The translations under genes and the position numbers were made by a program. Shown in pieces: positions 1 to 64,000 of a stretch of DNA of 64,000 nucleotides. The DNA is taken from the NCBI GenBank assembly GCA_014155875.1, contig JACEFZ010027771.1:248001-312000 (forward strand), given 5' to 3'. The notes under the pieces were generated by a model that searched no databases, was not told the origin of the DNA, and saw only the letters and a program-made list of their open reading frames with translations. How positions within the stretch are numbered: position 1 is the stretch's first letter; each line of letters starts with the position of its first letter. The DNA comes from Cepaea nemoralis. Its lineage: Eukaryota; Mollusca; Gastropoda; Stylommatophora; Helicidae.

Positions 1-210
1 ATTCTCTCTTACAGCAACCTGTCATTTAGACGTCCCATCCTTGAACATACAATAATTCAAAGGTGACTCTTGATGAAAAGGCCAATCTGGACACATAAGG
101 CCCTAAGCACTGTTGGCTCTTGTAGGCAGTTGATCAATTCACAAGATGAATTGCAACGTTCGCCTTTCTATCAGGCTATTTATGAACTCACAAAAAGACA
201 TTTCTCGTGG
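1..210. other. Left flank, no gene seen
   Basis: Unique-looking AT-rich sequence before the satellite. A splice-acceptor-like ttctctcttacag ends at base 14, but the sequence after it has early stops and does not resemble CPSF160. The stretch near 205-220 (tgggccattatcatta) recurs at 3546, beyond the satellite and its SINE. Confidence 0.5.
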
Positions 211-3205
211 GCCATTATCATTAGGCTTTTGATTAAATCACAACAAACCGTACGTTGGCCATTAGATTAGGCTTTTGATTAAATCACAACAAACCGTACG
301 TTGGCCATTAGATTAGGCTTTTGATTAAATCACAACAAACCGTACGTTGGCCATTAGATTAGGCTTTTGATTAAATCACAACAAACCGTATGTTGGCCAT
401 TAGATTAGGCTTTTGATTAAATCACAACAAACCGTACGTTGGTCATTAGATTAGCTTTTGATTAAATCACAACAAACCGTACGTCGGCCATTAGATTAGG
501 CTTTTGATTAAATCACAACAAACCGTACGTCGGCCATTAGATTAGGCGTTTGATTAAATCACAACAAACTGTACGTTGGCCATTAGATTAGGCTTTTGAT
601 TAAATCACAACAAACTGTACGTTGGCCATTAGATTAGGCTTTTGATTAAATCACAACAAACCGTACGTTGGCCATTAGATTAGCTTTTGATTAAATCACA
701 ACAAACCGTACGTCGGCCATTAGATTAGGCTTTTGATTAAATCACAACAAACCGTACGTCGGCCATTAGATTAGGCTTTTGATTAAATCACAACAAACCG
801 TACGTCGGCCATTAGATTAGCTTTTGATTAAATCACAACAAACCGGACGTCGGCCATTAGATTAGGCTGTTGATTAAATCACAACAAACCGTACGTTGGC
901 CATTAGATTAGGCTTTTGATTAAATCACAACAAACCGTACGTCGGCCATTAGATTAGGCTTTTGATTAAATCACAACAAACCGTACGTCGGCCATTAGAT
1001 TAGCTTTTGATTAAATCACAACAAACCGTACGTCGGCCATTAGATTAGGCTTTTGATTAAATCACAACAAACCGTACGTTGGCCATTAGATTAGGCTTTT
1101 GATTAAATCACAACCGGAACGTACGGCCATTAGATTAGGCTTTTGATTAAATCACAACAAACCGTACGTCGGCCATTAGATTAGGCTTTTGATTAAATCA
1201 CAACAAACCGTACGTTGGCCATTAGATTAGCTTTTGATTAAATCACAACAAACCGTACGTCAGACTTTAGATTAGGCTTTTGATTAAATCACAACAAACC
1301 GTACGTCGGCCATTAGATTAAGCGTTTGATTAAATCACAACAAACCGTACGTTGGCCATTAGATTAGGCTTTTGATTAAATCATAACAAACCGTACGTTG
1401 GCCATTAGATTAGGCTTTTGATTAAATCACAACAAACCGTACGTCGGCCATTAGATTAAGCGTTTGATTAAATCACAACAAACCGTACGTTGGCCATTAG
1501 ATTAGGCTTTTGATTAAATCATAACAAACCGTACGTTGGCCATTAGATTAGGCTTTTGATTAAATCACAACAAACCGTACGTCGGCCATTAGATTAGCTT
1601 TTGATTAAATCACAACAAACCGTACGTCGGCCATTAGATTAGGCTTTTAATTAAATCACAACAAACCATACGTTGGCCATTAGATTAGGCTTTTGATTAA
1701 ATCACAACAAACCGTACGTCGGCCATTAGATTAGGCTTTTGATTAAATCATAACAAACCGTACGTCGGCCATTAGATTAGGCTTTTGATTAAATCACAAC
1801 AAACCGTACGTCGGCCATTAGATTAGGCTTTTGATTAAATCACAACAAACCGTACGTCGGCCATTAGATTAGGCTTTTGATTAAATCACAACAAACCGTA
1901 CGTCGGCCATTAGATTAGGCTTTTGATTAAATCACAACAAACCGTACGTCGGCCATTAGATTAGGCTTTTGATTAAATCACAACAAACCGTACGTTGGCC
2001 ATTAGATTAGGCTTTTGATTAAATCACAACAAACCGTACGTCGGCCATTAGATTAGGCTTTTGATTAAATCACAACAAACCGTACGTCGGCCATTAGATT
2101 AGCTCTTGATTAAATCACAACAAACCGTACGTCGGCCATTAGATTAGGCTTTTGATTAAATCACAACAAACCGTACGTTGGCCATTAGATTAGGCTTTGA
2201 TTAAATCACAACAAACCGCACGTCGGCCATTAGATTAGGCTTTTGATTAAATCACAACAAACCGTACGTCGGCCGTTAGATTAGCTTTTGATTAAATCAC
2301 AACAAACCGTACGTCGGACTTTAGATTAGGCTTTTGATTAAATCACAACAAACCGTACGTTGGCCATTAGATTAAGCTTTTGATTAAATCACAACAAACC
2401 GTACGTTGGCCATTAGATTAGGCTTTTGATTAAATCATAACAAACCGTACATTGGCCATTAGATTAGGCTTTTGATTAAATCACAACAAACCGTACGTCG
2501 GCCATTAGATTAGCTTTTGATTAAATCACAACAAACCGTACGTCGGCCATTAGATTAGGCTTTTAATTAAATCACAACAAACCATACGTTGGCCATTAGA
2601 TTAGGCTTTTGATTAAATCACAACAAACCGTACGTCGGCCATTAGATTAGGCTTTTGATTAAATCACAACAAACCGTACGTCGGCCATTAGATTAGCTTT
2701 TGATTAAATCACAACAAACCGTACGCCGGCCATTAGATTAGGCTTTTGATTAAATCACAACAAACCGTACGTCGGCCATTAGATTAGGCTTTTGATTAAA
2801 TCACAACAAACCGTACGTCGGCCATTAGATTAGCTTTTGATTAAATCACAACAAACCGTACGTCAGCCATTAGATTAGGCTGTTGATTAAATCACAACAA
2901 ACTGTACGTCGGCCATTAGATTAGGCTTTTGATTAAATCACAACAAACTGTACGTCGGCCATTAGATTAGGCTTTTGATTAAATCACAACAAACCGTATG
3001 TCGGCCATTAGATTAGCTTTTGATTAAATCACAACAAACCGTACGTTGGCCATTAGATTAGGCTTTTGATTAAATCACAACAAACCGTACGTTGGCCATT
3101 AGATTAGGCTTTTGATTAAATCACAACAAACCGTACGTCGGCCATTAGATTAGCTTTTGATTAAATCACAACAAACCGTACGTTGGCCATTAGATTAGGC
3201 TTTTG
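211..3205. repeat. 46-bp satellite array, about 65 units
   Basis: Head-to-tail units of 46 bp, each containing ttttgattaaatcacaacaa and ccgtacgtyggcc; a 45-bp variant lacks one G after TTAG. Each unit carries a near-palindrome (tgattaaatca) and the palindrome cgtacg. The main variation is C/T at the CpG in acgtYggcc. Three-unit and longer blocks recur (see findings). No coding potential. The array probably lies in an upstream CPSF1 intron. Confidence 0.97.
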
Positions 3206-3207
3206 GT

Positions 3208-3530
3208 TCAAAAGATTTTTTGTTTAGTTTTTTTTTTTTTGCGCTCGCTCACTTTGAACTCAAGCATAGTGCATATTTCTAGTGGTGCTGGACTGAATTT
3301 TGCATGTGAGTTAGCTTTCCCTATCAACAATGTCCCTCGCCATCAGGCGAACCCACTCCGACTTCAGAGGTACTTGTAATTTACGTTCCCAAGTCAAGGA
3401 CGATAGGTCATCATTTTAGTCCAGCTGTCCAGGCTAGGGGTTGAACCCCTTACCTTGGCGTCAGCACACCGGATGTTTAAGAACACACATTCTTATCCAT
3501 TCGGACATGCTGACCTACGAATCAAAAGAT
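3208..3530 (-). mobile_element. tRNA-derived SINE, family B, with 9-bp target duplication
   Basis: Minus-strand SINE of about 305 bp (3217-3521). The tRNA-like head lies at the right (A box near 3500, B box ggttgaacccc near 3440) and the T-rich tail on this strand at the left. Flanked by tcaaaagat at 3208-3216 and 3522-3530. The body is shared with copies at 16868, 28110, 56084 and 59894. Confidence 0.88.
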
Positions 3531-4199
3531 GATATGAAATGTCTCATGGGCCATTATCATTAGCCGTAGGTCAAACATAATATGTGATATACCATGGTCC
3601 ATCAATCACCAGACCAAAAGGAGAACCTGAAACAGAACTAGGTGATAGTTATCTGCCATTGCTCAATGGCATATTTGACATAGGACTTCCCTCTCAGGTA
3701 AGCCTCAGATAACTATACCTCAACACAAATTTCTATGCATGACAACCTGTTCTCTTGGCGTGGCTGACAGACTTGACTAAGGATAGAGCAGCATCCCACA
3801 GGTCGTTGATTGGAATAGCCCCATCTAGTTGAACACCCTCTTGTCTTGTACAGGCCCTGGTCCATAGCATCAGATCTTTGTGACCAGAACCCATTCATAC
3901 AAGAACAACATTCTATCCTAATCATAATTAATTAGTCCTTGCCTTTCGTCAGTAATGACAATTTGGTTAGGTATCTTTGAGGTTTGTAAATGAGATGTCA
4001 TCATACATCACATGAGCCAAATAACATTTATTGACCCCTATTAATATATGTGTTTTCCCTCGAAGAATTGTAGTATTATTATTAAAGGACATACTCTTCA
4101 GTTCATACTTAGAGATTTAACCTTCCCACTTTCCCTGACTGATAGTTAGAAAGGAGATTCTCTTTCAGATAGGTTTAATTAACCCGCGTTGAAGGATTG
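3531..4199. other. Intergenic or intronic spacer, no gene seen
   Basis: No homology to CPSF160 and no persuasive ORF on either strand. It begins with sequence resembling the left edge of the satellite. Confidence 0.4.
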
Positions 4200-4609
4200 C
4201 CTTACTTAGTTTAGTTTAGTCGATGGATCAATATCACGGCACACGGGGTGTAACCCATAAGTGCTCCGTTCTCCTCCTAACTCAAACCTGAGTCTGGAGA
4301 AACTCAGCTCAGTGCACGAACTCTGTAGCACCGGCAAGGATTCTGAAATACTTTGGGTAGATTTTTAACTCAAAATTTTGCCCGGGCAGCGCCGTTAGGC
4401 TACTCTTTTTCGATTTCCAACTGCCAAGGGATTTTTTACGTGCGCAACAATACTCACGGGTGTCCGATCTCACTACCCAGAGACCAGGGGGAATTTTATT
4501 ACTAGAAGTCCACGTGAAATAAGTCTCGGTCCTAACCGGGGCTTGAACCCGGGACTTCCAGCACTCAAGGTGGACACCATACCTCGAGACCACGTAGCCC
4601 CCTTACTTA
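4200..4609 (-). mobile_element. tRNA-derived SINE, family D, with 9-bp target duplication
   Basis: A 392-bp minus-strand SINE at 4209-4600 flanked by ccttactta at 4200-4208 and 4601-4609. The head on the minus strand reads like a tRNA: gggctacgtggtctcgaggt (A box), then cccgggttcaagcc (B box). Inside is a gctacagagttcgtgc block near 4310 that also occurs in family C. Confidence 0.88.
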
Positions 4610-5289
4610 ACTCACCCTATGATAGAAAGATGTAGTACGTAAAGCCTTATATGCTCCTGGAGGAGCTAAGATGTGTATATTAATTAAGCACAGCACTAGT
4701 TGATAGTGGAGTAACAAGTTTATTCTACCCCTATCAACTTTATACTTAAATTAAAGCCATTTTTGAAAGGCAACTTATAAAGGCATAGTCCAGACTCTTA
4801 GACGTTGCGGAATCATGCCATATGCACTTCAAGGTTTCGGAAAAATAACTTCCTTACAAGAGACAAAGTCGCAAGCTAAGCTTATCATTTGAACCTCACC
4901 TAAACAGATGTGTGTAACATTGACTTTTTCACCTTTTCACAGCCTAAGGATACGTTAGGTTCCTCTCTGATTAATTCCACCAAACTACACAATATTAAGT
5001 TAAGATAAATTGCAATTACCTTAGTGTAGAGAACAAACACCTTGTCCGCTGAAATATTACCGTAAATCGCCTTCAGTTTTCACTTCTGCGCTTAGAATAC
5101 AGATTCAGTGGATGTTGTGGATGTGAATCCAAACTCCGGATTGAATACTAGTCCCTGATATTTAAGATAGATGAATTTCTATTTGACCATAGTTCGGACC
5201 CAGAAAAGATCGTAATTCATGAATTCCCTTTTTAGTGAGTGAATTTTTTCATGACTGTGTGAATTTAATTCCCTAAATATTACTCAGCT
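4610..5289. other. Spacer, no gene seen
   Basis: AT-rich sequence. I looked for the CPSF1 exon that should precede 6131 and did not find one. Confidence 0.4.
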
Positions 5290-5755
5290 ATTTTATGTAA
5301 GGAAGAGAGTGCTGAAATACTATATAGAACCAGTTTTACTCTATGGCAGTGAATCTTGGAATGTAAATGAACAAATTAAGAAGAAATTAGAAACAACAGA
5401 GATGTGGTTCCTGAGACGAATGTTGCAAATTCCTTGGACTGCCAGGGTAACTAACAACGATTGCCTGAAACAGGCTTATAAAATTAGAACATTATATACA
5501 ACAATAAGAAAGCGACAAATAGCTTTCTTCGGTCATGTGGTGAGAAGAGAGGCATTGGGTAACATCGTGACAACTGGAAAGATCGAGGGGAAGAGAGGCA
5601 GACCAAGAGAAATGATGCTGGATGGACTGAGATGATGGCATGGAGGAATATCAGCAGAGTTGATCCAGAACACCAATGACCGAGATCTGTGGAGAGCCAT
5701 GAACGCCTACTCCAGCTGGCAGGGCACTTGATGATGATGATGATAATGATGATGA
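5290..5755 (+). mobile_element. RTE/BovB-like retrotransposon, 3' fragment
   Basis: 5'-truncated non-LTR copy. The frame 5309-5635 encodes the end of the reverse transcriptase protein, including LLYGSESWNVNEQIKKKLE, FFGHVVRREALGNIVTTGKI and GKRGRPREMMLDGL. The C-terminal tail continues to about 5728 after a stop at 5634. It ends in a (GAT)n tract at 5731-5755, the microsatellite type of 3' tail known for RTE elements. Closely related to 40470-41166 (minus). Confidence 0.88.
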
Positions 5756-6130
5756 TTCTTTTTATAAAGTAGAAATGCCAATTCCTTGAGAAACCCTCTA
5801 CAAAAGAATCCCGTAAGGGTTCTCAGTCTAAAAATAGAGTCTGACTCATGTTCAGATGTGTAATGAAGGTGGAATCCGCTTGTGTTTCGCTACAATAATA
5901 TATTTTCAGGCTATTGTTTAATGTTCTTTCGCTTTTGACACTTTGTGAACCCTTTCATTTATTGCCATTTTGTCATTTGTATGTTCTTCATTTATGGCCA
6001 GATTTCAGCATTTCATAACACACATGTATGCATACATGTAATTAATTTGTTGAATATTTAAGTAAAATGTTGCTGTGTTTCCATTCTGTGACATTTTTTC
6101 TGGGATGATAGTCAGTATTTTATCTTCCAG

Positions 6131-61403
<55,273 letters not shown>

Positions 61404-61929
61404 GTAAGCATCTATACTGTTTGCATGAATCTATCACATAAACCCTCCTCAGATCTTTGTTTTGATGATTATATTGTTTGGTGAGTTCTCATAATGAACA
61501 TGATGGGGAGTGTTTTTTTTTTAGTTCTTCGTTAATTACTGTTGACACCAATAATGCTTCATATGCTGACATGACGCACCTGTAATCATTTATATGAAAG
61601 AAAGGAACAAAAAACCCAACAAATACAATGCTGGCCTATTTTGATTAAATTTGGTAGGGTAGGCAGAGAGAGTCGCAGAATAGTAAGTAAATGGAAATGC
61701 AGCAAATTGCTGACAACAACTCTGGATAAAAAATTATTGTATAAGCAGAAAACAGTGTCCACTAATATACAAGTAAAAAGGTTTCTCAGCTAGACCTGGA
61801 GGGTTGATCATAGTTGAGCAGAACACCACACATGAGGCATTTACATCCGTTGGGAGAATGGGGATAGTCACTGAGCTGGGAACTCATTCTGCAGCAAACG
61901 ACTCCTAAATGTTTACTTCTCCATACATG
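61404..61929. other. Intron after the last visible exon
   Basis: No further CPSF1 exon recognised. Part of 61790-61930 may be an old repeat. Confidence 0.4.
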
Positions 61930-62190
61930 GCAGAAGCCATGATCCTGTAGTGGCTAGACTGTCACCTGGTGGTCATGTGCTCAAATCCACATCGTGGGCC
62001 TTGTAAAACATTGCTCTGGGCTTCCAAGTTGACCCAGCCAAACATAGATGCCAGGAGTTGTCTTGGGAAGAAAAGGCGGCCGGCCTGATACTGACCACAT
62101 GGCTGACCCAGTGCTGATTGGTCCTTAAACATATGTCTAGCTTCATATGCTCACTGCACCTTAGGGCATGTTGAAGGGCCCTTTACTTGC
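61930..62190 (+). mobile_element. SINE family F, plus strand
   Basis: Head gatcctgtagtggctagact, then gtgctcaaatccac, and a body ending gtgctgattggtccttaaac. Same order as the minus-strand copy at 10560-10800. Confidence 0.65.
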
Positions 62191-62214
62191 TTTAGCACAC
62201 ATTTCACATTCTCC

Positions 62215-62384
62215 TCTCCTTCCTTCTTCCATACACAGGGGATACCACTTTGTGTGGCTTTCAAGTATCTGTCTGAGCTTCCATACATAGGGGATACCAC
62301 TATGTGTGGCTCTCAAGTATCTATCTGAGCTTCTATACACAGGAAATACCACTGTCTGGCTCTCAAGTATCTATCTGAGCTTCT
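62215..62384. repeat. Short tandem repeat, about 55 bp, three units
   Basis: The phrase ccatacacaggggataccac followed by tctcaagtatctrtctgagc occurs about three times, with a partial fourth joined to the retroelement at 62385. Confidence 0.8.
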
Positions 62385-64000
62385 ACATTGGCACCTTGCC
62401 GTCTTGACAGACGATAGTTTGTGCTCTAAAAAGGCATAATAACTTTTAACTGTGGCGGTAGCGAGTGTGACTGATAAGGCCAATTTGCGCTGTAAATGTC
62501 CGTTCACAGTGGGTGCATGTGAACACGTGGTCATTTCCACCATCATGCACCATCTTTCGTCTCAAACGCTTGGTGTGTGACTTTTCTGCAATAATTTTCT
62601 CCTTTGACTTTATTCCATTTCTGATATTTGCCCTCCATGCAACACGTTCAGCGGCGACTTGCTCCCAATGTGCATTATCAATGCCTGTATCAATGCCTGT
62701 CCCGCTTACACACATCTTTGTATCGTAGTAGAGGCCGACCCTGAGATCTCTTACCCATCTGTAATTCACCAAAAAAGATATCCTTTGGTATTCTACCATC
62801 ATCCATCCTCCTAAGATGTCCTATCCATCTAAGTCTACGAAGACTGAGCATGGAATAAACTGTCACACAACCTGATCTTTCCAATACTTCAGTATTTGTG
62901 ATTTTGTCTTGCCACTTAATACCAAGAATTCTTCAGCAGACACCGCATATGAAAGCTGTTTAAATTGTTCTCTTGGTGTGAGTAAGTTGTCCAGGTTTCA
63001 CTGCCATAGAGAAGAGTACTAAGGACACAGGCTTGATAGACAAGGACTTTTGTTTTGGCAGTAAGCTTCCTGTTCTCCCAGACTCTTTTTCTTAACCTGT
63101 TCATTGTTGTTGCTGCCTTACCAATCCGGATGTTGATTTCCTGATCTAGGGATAATTTGCTATTTACCACTGATCCTAGATATGTAAAATGGTCTACTAT
63201 CTCTAGTTCGGCGTCGTCAATAAAGATTGATGGTACCCCATGTGCACCTTGTGACATAATCTGTGTCTTCTTTTTGCTAATTGTTAAACCAAATTCAGAA
63301 CAAGCATTGGAGAATGCAGATAGTAGACATTGCAATTCTTCCTCAGAGTGGGTCGTAACTGCAGCATCATCTGCAAAAAGCAACTCTCTGATCAGTACCC
63401 TCCTAATTTTGGTCTTAGCCTTCAATCTCTGAGCATTGTAGAGGCCGCCATCTGAGCGTGAGTGAATGTATATACCACCATCCTGATCATGAAATGCATA
63501 TTTCAGTAGAAGTGAAAAGTATATTCCAAAGAGGGTGGGAGCTAGTACACAACCTTGCTTAACTCCACTCTTGATTTCAAATTCTTCAGAAGTTGCACCA
63601 TCAAACTTGATTATACCCTTCATGCCTGTGTGGAACGATTCCACAATGGACAGAAGAGTTGGTGGGCAGCCAATCTTCTTTAGTGCCTTGAACAGACCCT
63701 CACGACTGACCAAATCAAATGCCTTTGTGAGGTCGATGAAGGCAATAAACAGTGGTTGATTCTGTTCACAGGCATTTTTCTTGCATTTGTCGCAATGAGA
63801 ATATCATATCAGTGGTAGACCGGTTCTGTCGAAAGCCACACTGTGATTCGGGGTAGACTTGATCTCCTAGGACTTGAAGTCTGCGCAGAACAATTCTGGC
63901 AAATACTTTTCCAACAATACACAGAAGTACCCCTATAGTTGTTGCAGTCGCTCCGATCGCCCTTGTTCTCGTACAGTGTTATGATGCTTGAATCTTTGAA
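62385..64000 (-). pseudogene. Second copy of the 4.1-kb non-LTR family, frameshifted, cut by window end
   Basis: Nearly identical to 33335-34961, covering the C2H2 tail and RT of the ORF on the minus strand. Relative to the intact copy it has one-base insertions near 62935 and 63769 and a five-base deletion near 63929, so the coding region is broken into 63713-62916 (265 codons) and smaller pieces. The C2H2 tail is intact in 62802-62446. The left end lacks the last 130 bases of the 3' UTR. The rest of the element lies beyond the window. Confidence 0.92.

Noticed and set aside
1..70. Possible exon after ttctctcttacag at base 14
   Set aside because: The sequence after it stops early in each usable frame and does not match the CPSF160 block expected before exon 1.
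4209..4600. Functional tRNA gene on the minus strand
   Set aside because: The A and B boxes look good, but the cloverleaf does not close, a long unrelated body follows, and a target duplication flanks it. It is a SINE head. The same holds for the other SINE heads.

Overview
The window is animal nuclear DNA. It has long introns with GT-AG boundaries, tRNA-headed SINEs, APE-type non-LTR retrotransposons, an LTR element, small DNA transposons and several minisatellites. The retroelement and SINE mix, together with kilobase-scale introns, suggests a lophotrochozoan invertebrate, most likely a mollusc such as a gastropod. That placement is an inference and not strong.

One host gene is visible, on the + strand: CPSF1, which encodes CPSF160, the large scaffold subunit of the cleavage and polyadenylation specificity factor. 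I find 23 consecutive internal exons between 6131 and 61403, 2,828 coding bases in all. Every junction keeps the reading frame, and the peptides follow the order of human CPSF160 from roughly residue 400 to 1290. The first coding exons, promoter, last exons and polyadenylation site lie outside the window.

Layout. 1-3205: upstream flank (probably an earlier CPSF1 intron) with a 46-bp satellite. 3208-6130: SINEs and an RTE 3' fragment. 6131-23616: exons 1-11, with introns carrying a 41-bp minisatellite, SINEs, an RNase H-domain fragment and an internally deleted non-LTR element whose 5' part is triplicated. 23617-29575: an intron with a 37-bp minisatellite of about 90 units, a SINE and a piggyBac-like MITE. 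29576-32632: exons 12-13. 32633-43045: the largest intron, holding an LTR element (matching 5-bp target duplication) whose left LTR is interrupted by a full-length 4.1-kb non-LTR retrotransposon with an intact 1,044-codon ORF. 43046-61403: exons 14-23, with more RTE remnants, a 47-bp minisatellite, compound microsatellites, a Harbinger-like MITE inside a dead RTE, and a 74-base poly-C run. 61404-64000: a SINE and a second, frameshifted copy of the same non-LTR family, cut by the window edge.

Only CPSF1 looks like a cellular gene. The other sizeable reading frames belong to transposons, read through exons into introns, or come from simple repeats. I found no rRNA, functional tRNA, CRISPR or operon-like feature, and no clearly new multi-gene system. 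The points most worth following are the nested retroelements, the deletion derivative, the SINE families sharing a central core, and the CpG-biased variation of the satellites.
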